Shown: one piece after another, positions 30,235 to 38,746 of the stretch
Position numbering within the stretch: position 1 is the stretch's first letter
Layout: each line of letters opens with the position of its first letter
DNA from: Sorlinia euscelidii
Lineage (GTDB): Bacteria; Pseudomonadota; Alphaproteobacteria; Acetobacterales; Acetobacteraceae
Strand: one strand, 5' to 3'
DNA length: 64,000 nucleotides
NCBI RefSeq assembly: GCF_036452155.1
Contig: NZ_JAWJZY010000002.1
Position numbers and translations under genes: made by a program
Notes under the pieces: generated by a model
Seen by the model: the letters and a program-made list of their open reading frames with translations, nothing else
Told to the model about the DNA's origin: nothing
Databases searched by the model: none

Positions 30235-30840
30235 CTACTCAATCTTCTCAAACGCACCCGCAATACGAACCTCAACCTTCTCGCTAACAGCCGGTATATA
30301 CGTCTTGATCCCAAATGAACCGCGATCTATCTCCCCATGCGCCTCAAAACCAACCGTGTATGCATGGTCAAGACCGTTCACCCCACTCCCAATAAAGCGC
30401 GCATGAAGCGTCACAGGCTGCGTCACGCCATGCATCGTCAATTGTCCATCAATGACGGCGCGGTTGCCCGGCATCGGCGTCACTTTTGTTGAGACAAAAG
30501 TCGCATTCGGGTATTTGGCGCTATCAAACCATGCATCACCCTTCAACTCATTATTGAGGACACTGTTCGACGTCTCAACAGAGGCGACCGGCACCGTAAC
30601 ATTAAGGGTCGATTTTGAAGGGTGAGCCGTGTCAAGGTGAAGCTTACCGCTGGCCTGGCTGAACATCCCGGAGAAGGGCGTAAAACCGAAATGCAGGACC
30701 GAAAAAATGACCTGCGTGTGAGCAGGCTCAACTTTATAGTCGCCGGAAGTGACTTTCGGCGAGGCGGCCAATGCATGGGATGCAGATAAGATTGTGCTGG
30801 AGGCGACGAGCACGGCGCCTAAACGGTTGAATCGCGTCAT
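30235..30840 (-). CDS. yceI: YceI-family periplasmic protein
   Basis: This is an exported protein of 201 residues. The signal peptide MTRFNRLGAVLVASSTILSA ends in HALA with cleavage near residue 25. The mature protein is a YceI lipocalin-like barrel: YKVEPAHTQVIFSVLHFGFT, then VASVETSN-type and FVSTKVTP strands, GQLTMHGVTQPVTL, and the C-terminal IDRGSFGIKTYIP. The family binds polyprenoid or similar hydrophobic ligands and is often stress or acid induced. The physiological ligand here is unknown. The start is ATG at 30840 with GAGGA 6 nt upstream. Its own terminator follows. Confidence 0.93.
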   Translation of the reverse strand: MTRFNRLGAVLVASSTILSASHALAASPKVTSGDYKVEPAHTQVIFSVLHFGFTPFSGMFSQASGKLHLDTAHPSKSTLNVTVPVASVETSNSVLNNELKGDAWFDSAKYPNATFVSTKVTPMPGNRAVIDGQLTMHGVTQPVTLHARFIGSGVNGLDHAYTVGFEAHGEIDRGSFGIKTYIPAVSEKVEVRIAGAFEKIE

Positions 30841-30937
30841 ATGATGTCCTCGATTATTGATCGCGTGACCGCGGCACATGTCTCAATTTCGCATATGCTG
30901 TCGGAAAAACGCTCATTATTGTCTAGACCTGCTGAAG

Positions 30938-30965
30938 TGTGATCGTCAATCCCCAAGCGATCACA
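30938..30965. repeat. Inverted repeat at the end of the Nudix gene
   Basis: TGTGATCG and CGATCACA form a perfect 8 bp inverted repeat with a 12 nt loop that overlaps the Nudix stop codon. It lacks a T tract on either side. It may be a 3' stability hairpin or a weak terminator. Confidence 0.35.
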
Positions 30966-31533
30966 GCAAACCCATGGCCTTGATGCGTGCGTATGCCGCC
31001 AACGACACCATGCAACTGATTTCCTGACGTGCAATCATGTCTTCAAATTGCGCCAGCGTCACAGTGTGGCAGGTCAGGTCGTCCTCCGTCTCCTCCCGTG
31101 AAACCGGGCCTTGTGTCAGGTTTTTCGCGAGATAAATATGGCCCTTCTGCGTCGAGTAACCGGCACCCTGCCACATGGAACCCGCGTACAGAAGGTCCTT
31201 CGCGACAAGTCCGGTCTCCTCTTGGAGTTCCCCGGCCGCCACGACTTCCGGCGCGACGTCGGGACGTGTCTCCCACATGCCCATCGGCAATTCCCATAAA
31301 CGCGCATCAATCGGGTAACGATATTGCCGGACGAGTGTCACGGTGTAATCGACGCCATTATGGCCTAATGGCAGGATAACAACGAATTCACCCCGTTCGA
31401 CAACGCCATAGAGGCCCTTTTTGCCGTTCGGACGACGGATAATGTCCTCTCTGACGGCTGTCCAAGGGTTTTGATATGCCATTCGCGTTGAAATGACCTC
31501 ATATTTTGGCAAGGGTGCCTCGTTTTCGTCCAT
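30961..31533 (-). CDS. Nudix hydrolase, ADP-ribose pyrophosphatase-like, with an altered Nudix box
   Basis: This 190-residue protein has the overall sequence pattern of ADP-ribose/nucleoside-diphosphate-sugar pyrophosphatases: VTLVRQYRYPIDARLWELPMG, then EETGLVAKDLLYAGSMW. The Nudix box is unusual. The normal G-x5-E-x7-REUxEExGU has Pro at the first Glu position (residue 91), a two-residue longer spacer, and Gly101 in place of the conserved Arg (GELQEETG, 101-108). The metal-binding glutamates Glu102, Glu105 and Glu106 remain, so activity is still possible. The start ATG 31533 has only a weak ribosome binding site. Substrate is not readable. Confidence 0.84.
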   Translation of the reverse strand: MDENEAPLPKYEVISTRMAYQNPWTAVREDIIRRPNGKKGLYGVVERGEFVVILPLGHNGVDYTVTLVRQYRYPIDARLWELPMGMWETRPDVAPEVVAAGELQEETGLVAKDLLYAGSMWQGAGYSTQKGHIYLAKNLTQGPVSREETEDDLTCHTVTLAQFEDMIARQEISCMVSLAAYARIKAMGLL

Positions 31534-31698
31534 TTATCTGCGTCCGTCAAAGTTAAGAATCGATTTAACAGACTGCCATTCCCATCGTCGTCAATCAATC
31601 TTCGTTAAATATTGTTGTGGAAAGTCGGCGACAGAACTGCCTCGCCCGGAAAATGATCCGTCGCTCTGGGCGGAAGATGGCAGGAAGCCGCGGCAACC

Positions 31699-32964
31699 TT
31701 GCGACGTTTTTCGGTCAAAAACGTCTCATTTTCACTAAAACATGCTAGACTTATCACCCAACATTATATCACAAGCCGTCAGACGAGATTATTCAGCGCA
31801 TCGCTTCAGCCGGGTGTAAAGCTTCGGCGCATCATCCACATCGACATGGATGCGTTTTACGCATCGGTTGAGCAGCGTGACCAACCCGAACTTCGCGGGC
31901 AGCCCCTTGCGGTTGGGCGGGCGGAAGGGCGTGGTGTGGTGGCGGCGGCCAGCTACGAGGCGCGGGCTTACGGAGTGCGGTCGGCCATGCCATCCATCGT
32001 GGCGCGGCGCAAATGTCCCCACCTCGTCTTCGTTCCGCCGCGCTTCCCCGTTTATCACGCGGTCTCAGCGCAGATCCATGAGATCTTCCGTCGTTACACC
32101 GCCATCATTCAGCCTCTTTCCCTTGATGAAGCCTATCTCGATGTGACGGAAGCCGCGTCGAAATATGGTTCCGCCACTGCCATTGCTGAGGCGATACGTG
32201 AAGATATCAGGCGGGAAACAGGGCTGACCGCATCGGCCGGCGTCTCATATAATCGGTTTCTGGCGAAACTCGCATCCGACTGTCGCAAGCCGGATGGTTT
32301 GTATGTCATCACCCCCGCCCAGGGGCCGGACTTCGTCGCCCGACTTCCCGTCTCGCAATTCCACGGCATCGGCCCTGCGACGGCGCGGCGCATGGAGGCG
32401 CTCGGGATCCACACAGGGAATGACTTGCGCCAGGTTTCCCGGGACATGTTGCGCGCCCATTTCGGCAAGGTCGCGGATTTCTACTATAACATCGCGCGCG
32501 CAATTGATGACCGACCTGTCGACCCACATCGCGTCCGAAAGTCAATCGGCAGTGAGACGACTTATGCGCATGATCTCCATGATCTGCCCTCGGCGCAGGA
32601 AGCACTTGCGGATGTGGCGGATCGTGTCTGGAAGGCTTACATTGAGAAAAATCTTCATGCACGCACCATCACACTGAAAATCAAATTCGCCGATTTTCGC
32701 ATGATCACGCGCGCAACGTCCTTTAAGGAATTTGTCAGCGAAAAAGCCATTATGTGGGAAGCGGCCCTGCATTTATTGCAATCCGAAGCCCCGTTTCGCA
32801 TGGGGATCAGGCTTCTGGGCCTGACCCTTTCCTCTTTTTCCGAAGCAGAGGCCGCGCACAACCCGCAAATGACGTTATTCTGTCCTCGAAGCCGCCAACC
32901 GCGTTATCACGGCGCGATCATCGCATTTTCCTTCGTCCCGGCATCAGGGACGTCTCCGCCATGA
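31699..32964 (+). CDS. dinB: DNA polymerase IV (Y family)
   Basis: This is an error-prone translesion polymerase. The palm has the metal motif HIDMDAFYASVEQRD near residues 47-62 and the second motif SLDEAYLDVT. The thumb has FHGIGPATARRMEALGI (helix-hairpin-helix), and the little-finger domain has KSIGSETTYAHDL. The beta-clamp peptide QMTLF is at 390-394, followed by an unusual tail of about 27 residues rich in Arg, Pro and Ser. Upstream of HIDMDAF the only non-ATG start codon in frame is TTG at 31699, with AGGA further upstream. The N-terminus is therefore about 40 residues longer than usual. No SOS operator was found in front of the gene. Confidence 0.91.
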   Translation: MRRFSVKNVSFSLKHARLITQHYITSRQTRLFSASLQPGVKLRRIIHIDMDAFYASVEQRDQPELRGQPLAVGRAEGRGVVAAASYEARAYGVRSAMPSIVARRKCPHLVFVPPRFPVYHAVSAQIHEIFRRYTAIIQPLSLDEAYLDVTEAASKYGSATAIAEAIREDIRRETGLTASAGVSYNRFLAKLASDCRKPDGLYVITPAQGPDFVARLPVSQFHGIGPATARRMEALGIHTGNDLRQVSRDMLRAHFGKVADFYYNIARAIDDRPVDPHRVRKSIGSETTYAHDLHDLPSAQEALADVADRVWKAYIEKNLHARTITLKIKFADFRMITRATSFKEFVSEKAIMWEAALHLLQSEAPFRMGIRLLGLTLSSFSEAEAAHNPQMTLFCPRSRQPRYHGAIIAFSFVPASGTSPP

Positions 32965-33035
32965 TAAGGTTGCAGAACATATGCGCCCTGTGCAGCCCAG
33001 ATTGATGTCATCATGAAACAGGGTATAAGTTTTTG

Positions 33036-34244
33036 ATGCTTTCCCGACGCTTACCGTTTTTGCGCTTCTCACGGCGCAGCCTTGTGCCGGTCGTGAGCTT
33101 CAATTTCATCGCTTATCTGATTGTCGGCCTTCCCATGGCCGTCATACCTCTTTTTATGGTTGAGATCCTGCATTTCAACACGGTATGGGCGGGCCTTGCT
33201 GTCTCCCTTCAATATTTCGCGACCTTCGCCTCCCGGCCTCAGGCGGGCAAGCGCATCGACGTGCGCGGTCCCAAAACTGTCGTGATCGCCGGGTTGGTGC
33301 TCTGCGCGTTCTCAGGCGTTTTGCTGCTCCTTTCCGGACTTATGGCACATCTCGCCTTTCTGTCGCTCTTCACGCTCTTCGCCAGCCGATGCGCGCTGGG
33401 GTGGGGGGAGAGCTGGACGACGACGGCCGCCATTATCTGGAATATCCGCCGTGCCGGGCCATCACGCACCGCGCAGGCCATTTCCTGGAATGGCGTGACC
33501 TCCTATGGTGGCATCGCCGTCGGCGCGACGATCGGGGCGCAATTTTACCATTTTGGCGGTCACTGGGGTGGGTTCATCCTTATCGGTACCGTCTCCATCC
33601 TCCTGCCCCTCATTGGCGCTTTTTATGCGCAGGGCATTCCCAAAGTGATTCCACTTCCGACGGGCAGGGCGCCGATGCCGTTCTGGCAGGTTTTCAGGCG
33701 GGTGCTTCCGCTCGGCGGTCTCCTCTCCTGCGGGGCGGTCGGATTTGGCGCGATATCCTCATGTCTCGCCCTTTATTATGCCGCCCGGCAATGGCCTGGT
33801 GCGTCCCTGGCGCTCGCAATCTTCGGACTGGTCTTTGTCTGTGTGCGCTTTATCTTCACGCAGCAGATCGCCCGTCTTGGCGGGGCGCGCGTGGCGATGA
33901 TCTCCCTTCTGGTGGAAGCGATGGGCCTATTGGTGCTCGCTTTTTCCGGCACCGTCATTTCGGCATTTTTGGGTGCGGCGCTGACACGGGCGGGCTTTTC
34001 CCTCATTTTCCCGGCGTTGGGCGTTCTCGCTGTGGAGAGCGCCGGCGTGGAAAATCGCGGGGCGGCGCTTGGGGCTTATTCAGTTTTCTCCGATCTGGCT
34101 ATCGGCCTGTCAGGCCCCGTTCTTGGCCTCGTGATCGCCCTCTCTGGATATACGGCATTATTTGTCCTGACAGCCACCTTCACGGCACTCGGCGCCGTCA
34201 CCCTTCTGGCTTTGCAGAAACATCTGAACCAGCGCATGGCCTGA
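33036..34244 (+). CDS. MFS transporter (YfcJ/YhhS-like)
   Basis: This is a 402-residue inner membrane carrier of the major facilitator superfamily with twelve predicted helices. After helix 2, SRPQAGKRIDVRGPK matches the SRP-x-AG-x3-D-RGx(K/R) loop of the YfcJ/YhhS group. The second half repeats the pattern less clearly. The helix-4 region has LGWGESWTTTAAIIWNI. Substrate is unknown, and proteins of this group are usually annotated as export carriers for small molecules or drugs. The start is ATG at 33036. A TTG one codon upstream is less likely. It lies 71 bp after dinB on the same strand. Confidence 0.85.
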   Translation: MLSRRLPFLRFSRRSLVPVVSFNFIAYLIVGLPMAVIPLFMVEILHFNTVWAGLAVSLQYFATFASRPQAGKRIDVRGPKTVVIAGLVLCAFSGVLLLLSGLMAHLAFLSLFTLFASRCALGWGESWTTTAAIIWNIRRAGPSRTAQAISWNGVTSYGGIAVGATIGAQFYHFGGHWGGFILIGTVSILLPLIGAFYAQGIPKVIPLPTGRAPMPFWQVFRRVLPLGGLLSCGAVGFGAISSCLALYYAARQWPGASLALAIFGLVFVCVRFIFTQQIARLGGARVAMISLLVEAMGLLVLAFSGTVISAFLGAALTRAGFSLIFPALGVLAVESAGVENRGAALGAYSVFSDLAIGLSGPVLGLVIALSGYTALFVLTATFTALGAVTLLALQKHLNQRMA

Positions 34245-34349
34245 AAGCGCGTTGCTTCATCCCGGCTATCGGCCCCCCTGTTTGACAGGTTTTTTATTTG
34301 CGTGCTGCGATAACCGGTGAGAACGCGCAATTTCGGAGGGTGCCCTATT

Positions 34350-34892
34350 ATGGTGATGTCTGCTTCTGTGTTTTGTGGTTCCCGCCTGGGTGTCGGAAGC
34401 GCGTTTGCAGATCTGGCGGCGCATCTCGGCGCAGGGCTGGCGCGGCAAGGCATCACCCTTATTTACGGTGGGGCGAAAAGTGGCCTGATGGGTGTACTCG
34501 CCGATGCCGCTTTGCAGGAGGGCGGGGCGGTCATCGGTGTCATCCCGACTTTTCTCCACCATCGTGAAGTCATGCATGAGGGTGTGTCTGAACTGATCGT
34601 GACGCCATCCCTGCATACGCGCAAACAGGTGATGCTGGATCGGGCGGAGGCCTTTATTATTCTTCCTGGTGGTGTCGGCACGTTCGACGAATTATTTGAA
34701 GTCCTGACATGGCGGCATCTTCGGCTGCATGATAAGCCGATCATCATCCTGAATTATCAGGGATGGGCCGATCACTTACTCGCGAGCCTTCAAGGTGCCA
34801 TCACCCAGGGTTTTGCCGACCCGGATATAGAAACTTGTTATGAAGTCGTGTCGGATGTTGACATGGTACTTTCCCGCCTCAGCACGGTCTGA
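34350..34892 (+). CDS. LOG-family nucleotide 5'-monophosphate phosphoribohydrolase
   Basis: This 180-residue Rossmann-like protein belongs to the LOG (lonely guy)/TIGR00730 family. The motif PGGVGTFDE (106-114) and the preceding Arg91 of SLHTRKQVM define the active site. The N-terminus has VFCGSRLG and ITLIYGGAKSGLMG. Plant LOG enzymes release active cytokinins from their riboside monophosphates. Bacterial members split purine nucleotides such as AMP or handle similar substrates, and the physiological role here is unknown. GGAGGG sits 9 nt before ATG 34350. The upstream in-frame start at 34317 has no ribosome binding site. Confidence 0.9.
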   Translation: MVMSASVFCGSRLGVGSAFADLAAHLGAGLARQGITLIYGGAKSGLMGVLADAALQEGGAVIGVIPTFLHHREVMHEGVSELIVTPSLHTRKQVMLDRAEAFIILPGGVGTFDELFEVLTWRHLRLHDKPIIILNYQGWADHLLASLQGAITQGFADPDIETCYEVVSDVDMVLSRLSTV

Positions 34893-34952
34893 CACGCAAA
34901 AAACATGGCTTGTCATTTAAGAGATCAGAACGATTAAATCTTCCCCGGCCTC

Positions 34953-34981
34953 TTGCACTTCGCGCCCCGGAGTTATATAGC
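34953..34981 (+). promoter_or_regulatory. Candidate promoter of tRNA-Pro
   Basis: TTGCAC (34953-34958) is followed after 17 nt by TATAGC (34976-34981). The start of transcription would fall a few bases before the mature tRNA at 34994. An overlapping TATATA is 15 nt from the -35. Confidence 0.5.
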
Positions 34982-34993
34982 CCTGCGACATGT

Positions 34994-35070
34994 CGGAGTG
35001 TAGCTCAGCCTGGTAGAGCACTGCGTTCGGGACGCAGGGGCCGGAGGTTCGAATCCTCTCACTCCGACCA
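34994..35070 (+). tRNA. trnP: tRNA-Pro (CGG)
   Basis: A 77 nt cloverleaf has the acceptor CGGAGTG pairing with CACTCCG, D-loop AGCTCAGCCTGGTAGAGC, anticodon stem CTGCG/CGCAG with loop TTCGGGA (anticodon CGG), T arm GAGGTTCGAATCCTC and encoded CCA. There is no sign of an integrated element at its 3' end. Confidence 0.96.
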
Positions 35071-35214
35071 TATCTTCTCTCGGTGAGTCGCCCCAGGAGG
35101 TCAATACCCTACCGAGGCGGGAGGTTTCTTCCGCGGCCCTCATCCTCAGACGTCGCATCGGACGATTTATATCGTCGGCGCGTTTGTCTTATAGATGAAA
35201 ATTGGAGGGCCAAA

Positions 35215-35817
35215 ATGAGTGGAAGTGTTTTGTGGTCGCTGACGCTTTACGCGGTGGCGTCTCTTGTCACGCCCGGACCCAATACGCTTTTGGCCTTCGC
35301 CTCAGCCGTGCATTTCGGCATTAAACGCCTGTGGCCACAAATCCTCGGCGTTGCTTTCGGCTTCCTCGTCGAGTTATGGGCCTGTGGCCTCGGCTTGGAC
35401 GCTTTATTCAATATGGTGCCTGTCGCCCGGCAAGTCCTCAAATTTCTAGGCGGTGGCTATCTGATTTTCCTCGCCATCCGCATCGCGACATCGCCCGTGG
35501 ACCCGACGATGAATACCGCGCGCAAGCCGCCAATGACATTCATTCAAGCGGCTATGTTCCAGATCGTCAACCCGAAAAGCTGGGTCATCGTGTTGGGTGG
35601 CATCGCGCTCTATGCCGATCCTGCGCATCATTATGCATCAATGCTGATCATCAGCCTTTTCCTCGGGCTAGGCACAATCCCGGCGGTTGTCATCTGGGCT
35701 GTCGCCGGGATCATGACCAAATCCTACCTCTCCCATCCCCGCCGGTTGCGTTATTTCAATATTGCCATGGGTCTGCTGCTGATCGTCGCTGTGGTGCCAA
35801 TGCTCTATGAGCCCTGA
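35215..35817 (+). CDS. LysE/RhtB-family exporter
   Basis: This is a 200-residue inner membrane protein with about six hydrophobic segments. The family signature SLVTPGPNTLLAFASAV is in the first helix region (about 14-30), then a LGVAFGF-type helix and FLGGGYLIFLAIRI. Family members export amino acids, often lysine, threonine or homoserine, and the substrate here is not known. The start is ATG at 35215, with GGAGGG 5 nt upstream, so the longer reading from 35083 is rejected. It lies 144 bp downstream of tRNA-Pro. Confidence 0.9.
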   Translation: MSGSVLWSLTLYAVASLVTPGPNTLLAFASAVHFGIKRLWPQILGVAFGFLVELWACGLGLDALFNMVPVARQVLKFLGGGYLIFLAIRIATSPVDPTMNTARKPPMTFIQAAMFQIVNPKSWVIVLGGIALYADPAHHYASMLIISLFLGLGTIPAVVIWAVAGIMTKSYLSHPRRLRYFNIAMGLLLIVAVVPMLYEP

Positions 35818-35935
35818 GGCAGGATGGCGGGTGTCATGCCTGTCACGCTGAGTTTTCGGGGATATTGACGTCCGCCCGTTGAACCGTGTCAAATCACGGA
35901 TGGTCAGCTCTGCTCGGAGGTCATCAGCGAAATAA

Positions 35936-37378
35936 ATGTCTCATAAGATTATACCTGTTATACTCTCCGGCGGTTCCGGGACACGTTTATGGCCTGTTTC
36001 CCGACAAAGCTTCCCGAAACAATTCTGGCCCCTTATCACGCAGGAAACCCTGATACAACAGACTGTCCTGCGTGGGCGGGCGGTCAGTGACGCCGCGCCG
36101 TTGATCATCTGCAATGCCGCGCATCGATTTATCGTCGCGGAGCAGATGCGACAGATCGGCATCACGTCACCGCGCATTGTGCTTGAGCCGGAGGCGCGCA
36201 ATTCCGGCCCGGCCATCGCCGCTGCCGCTTACCTCCTTGCAGAGGAAGATCCGCATGCCATCATGTGGGTGATGGCGGCCGATGCCCTGATCCGTGACGA
36301 GGAAGCCCTGAGAGAAAGCCTCAACCTCGCCGTTAAAGCGGCTCAGGAAGGCTATATTGCCACATTTGGTATCACGCCGAACCACCCGGAAACAGGTTAT
36401 GGTTACATTGAGACCGGTACGCCGCTTACAATGGAATCCCTTGAAAAAGACGCCCCCGTCTTTCACGTCCGGCGCTTCATTGAAAAACCGACCCGCGACG
36501 CGGCAGAGGCGTTGATCCGCACTGGTCACGTGTTGTGGAATTCCGGCATGTTTGTCACAAGCGCGGCAAGCTTTATCCAGGAAATCCAGCGCCATGCCCC
36601 GGCCATCGGCGAGGCAACGGAATCCGCGGTCAGGCGCCGCACGCGCGACCTTGATTTTGAGCGTCTGGATGCCGAATCTTTCAAGCGCTCCCCTTCCATT
36701 TCCGTCGATTACGCGATCGCGGAAAAAACGGAACGCGCCGCCGTTGTCAAAAGTGATTTTGGCTGGTCGGATATCGGAAGCTGGGACGCCGTCTGGGAAG
36801 CGCAAGGAAGGGACGCGGCGGGCAACGCCACGCGTGGCGATGTCATCCTTGACGAATCTCAGGATTGCCTGGTCCAGACGGATGGCCCTCTGATCGCCGT
36901 CGCCGGGATGAAAGATGCGATGATTGTCGCCACGGAGGACGCGGTGATGGTGACGAAGCGGGGCCATGGGCAGGAAGTCCGGAACCTTGTTAAAAAGCTG
37001 GAATCCCTGGGACATCGCGCCGCCACATCGCACAGGAAGATCTACCGCCCCTGGGGACATTACACATCTCTCGCGCGGGGAGAGGCGTTTCAGGTCAAGC
37101 AGATCGTCGTGCATCCGCGTGGTAAATTGTCACTCCAGAAGCACCAGCATCGTGCGGAACACTGGGTGGTTGTCAGCGGCGCGGCGACCGTGACGCGCGA
37201 CGCCGATATTCTGACAATCCCAGCGAATGAGAGCGTTTACATTCCCGTCGGCACGCCCCACCGGTTGGAAAATCTCGGTGCGGAACCCTTGATTGTGATT
37301 GAGGTGCAGACCGGCCTTTATCTGGAGGAAGATGATATCATCCGCCTTGACGATATTTACGCACGTCGGGAAGTATAG
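35936..37378 (+). CDS. manC: Mannose-1-phosphate guanylyltransferase/mannose-6-phosphate isomerase
   Basis: This bifunctional enzyme makes GDP-mannose for exopolysaccharide and glycan synthesis. The N-terminal pyrophosphorylase domain carries SGGSGTRLWPVSRQSFPKQF (11-30) and later FIEKP. The C-terminal cupin has RPWGHYTSLARGEAFQVKQI, LSLQKHQHRAEHWVVV and IPVGTPHRLENLG, and ends with EVQTGLYLEEDDIIRLDDIY. The length of 480 residues is normal for the fused form (XanB/AlgA/CpsB type). The start is ATG at 35936. It is convergent with a glycosyltransferase gene 22 bp away, so the two may serve the same polysaccharide, though their transcripts are separate. Confidence 0.95.
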   Translation: MSHKIIPVILSGGSGTRLWPVSRQSFPKQFWPLITQETLIQQTVLRGRAVSDAAPLIICNAAHRFIVAEQMRQIGITSPRIVLEPEARNSGPAIAAAAYLLAEEDPHAIMWVMAADALIRDEEALRESLNLAVKAAQEGYIATFGITPNHPETGYGYIETGTPLTMESLEKDAPVFHVRRFIEKPTRDAAEALIRTGHVLWNSGMFVTSAASFIQEIQRHAPAIGEATESAVRRRTRDLDFERLDAESFKRSPSISVDYAIAEKTERAAVVKSDFGWSDIGSWDAVWEAQGRDAAGNATRGDVILDESQDCLVQTDGPLIAVAGMKDAMIVATEDAVMVTKRGHGQEVRNLVKKLESLGHRAATSHRKIYRPWGHYTSLARGEAFQVKQIVVHPRGKLSLQKHQHRAEHWVVVSGAATVTRDADILTIPANESVYIPVGTPHRLENLGAEPLIVIEVQTGLYLEEDDIIRLDDIYARREV

Positions 37379-37400
37379 GGAGATTAAAGGGAATTTCCCG

Positions 37401-38600
37401 TCATGATTTTGCTTTCGGGGCCCCAAGATCATAGCGCAGAAATATGAAAGCGCCGAGGTCCTCAGGCCCGGTCGCCATGATAAGCGGGGCGCCATGACCT
37501 TCCTGATATGTGAGAGGATCACCCCCGCGCCATATCGTCAGGGCGAGGCGATGCCCCCGACCAATCGTCAATTCCGCGCCGGGAGTCGGTGTCGATTGCG
37601 GCGTAAAATATAGCGCGCCCTCCCGGGACGGCACGAGAAATGCCATGCGCGCTGACGATTTGAGCATAAAATAGAGGCGCCGCCCGTCGCAGAAAGCGAT
37701 AACAGGGTTTTCCGGCGGTTCCTTAGATGTTTCAATAACCTGCGCTGCTTCATCATATCGCAGGTGAAACTCCTGGTCCGTGACGATCACCCAGCGATGC
37801 CATAGGGGGATGGCGGTCCTGGCGCGCTCAACATCACGGGCGGCGTGGATTTCTGCGAGGAACACAGCGCGTTCGGCATCATTTCGCCACGCGGCGCGAT
37901 AAAGCTGGTCATGTCGGATCTGAGACCAGATCACGCCACTTCGGGTAATTTCCTCCGCCGGCAATTCGGTGCGCCGCTCCGTCACTTCAAGCGGCGATTG
38001 AATGAGGAAGGGGCAGTGAAGACGCGCCTCACCCTCATCTTTGACGAGGCCGCCATACCCGGTTTCGATCATGCGATGCGTGTGCTCAGCATGCTCATAT
38101 CCGTAACCCGTAAAGCGTGAGTCCATGTAGCCGACATGATCGAGCGCCTGTTGATGGAAAACGGCGCATTGCCCGGAGACATTCGTCGCGACAAAAGGGT
38201 CCGCGCCCGTGCCCGCGCCGCAGATGATGTATTCCCCCGAAACATCCGGAAGGTAGAGATTTGCGTGCCCCAGCCTCTGGCCCGCCTCGATCCATGAAGT
38301 TTCCCAACCATCCGCTATGGGGAAGGTGTCGTCCTCAAGCAGGATAATAATGTGGCAGGACTTCAAAACTTTCAGGTAGTAGAGCGCACGATTTTTATTC
38401 CAGGCGATGCCGCGATGGCCGCCGAGAATGTAATCGCAGTCAAGTGCGCGCAATGTTTCGGCGGTCTCATCCGTGGAACCGTCATCAACAACGATCAGAT
38501 GATAATCTGTCTGCGTATGGCGGCGCACGGCTGCCACCGTCCGCTTCACGCATTCTGAACGATTATAGGTTGCGATGCCGATACCCAGTTTTATCGAAAT
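37401..38600 (-). CDS. GT-A-fold (family 2-like) glycosyltransferase, probable ATT start
   Basis: This is a cytoplasmic glycosyltransferase of about 399 residues. The N-terminal GT-A domain shows GIATYNRSE in strand 1, VVDDGSTDET at 37-46 and an LLEDD metal motif at 87-91. The middle contains SGEYIICGAGTGADPFVATN and DSRFTGYGYEHAEHTHRM. The last 130 residues form a separate beta-rich region of unknown role. Strand 1 (IKLGIGIATYN) is encoded upstream of the first standard start, GTG 38549. The frame is open only back to a TAG near 38643 and holds no ATG, GTG or TTG in that stretch. ATT at 38600 has AGGGAG 7 nt upstream and keeps strand 1, so it is the best start. Acceptor and donor are unknown. 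Confidence 0.78.
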   Translation of the reverse strand: MSIKLGIGIATYNRSECVKRTVAAVRRHTQTDYHLIVVDDGSTDETAETLRALDCDYILGGHRGIAWNKNRALYYLKVLKSCHIIILLEDDTFPIADGWETSWIEAGQRLGHANLYLPDVSGEYIICGAGTGADPFVATNVSGQCAVFHQQALDHVGYMDSRFTGYGYEHAEHTHRMIETGYGGLVKDEGEARLHCPFLIQSPLEVTERRTELPAEEITRSGVIWSQIRHDQLYRAAWRNDAERAVFLAEIHAARDVERARTAIPLWHRWVIVTDQEFHLRYDEAAQVIETSKEPPENPVIAFCDGRRLYFMLKSSARMAFLVPSREGALYFTPQSTPTPGAELTIGRGHRLALTIWRGGDPLTYQEGHGAPLIMATGPEDLGAFIFLRYDLGAPKAKS

Positions 38601-38746
38601 GACCCGGCTCCCTTTTTTTACCCGTTCATGCCGTGCGCCAGCCTATCCATTCCGCATCCGTGCGTCGCGCTGAGATCAGATTTGCTGTCGGCGAAAATGA
38701 AGGCGTCTGATACTGCGTTAAGGATGACCTCCAGCATCGGCTCCGA

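Noticed and set aside
34994..35214. tRNA-Pro as an attachment site of an integrated element
   Set aside because: No repeat of the tRNA 3' end, integrase or foreign-looking genes are found nearby.
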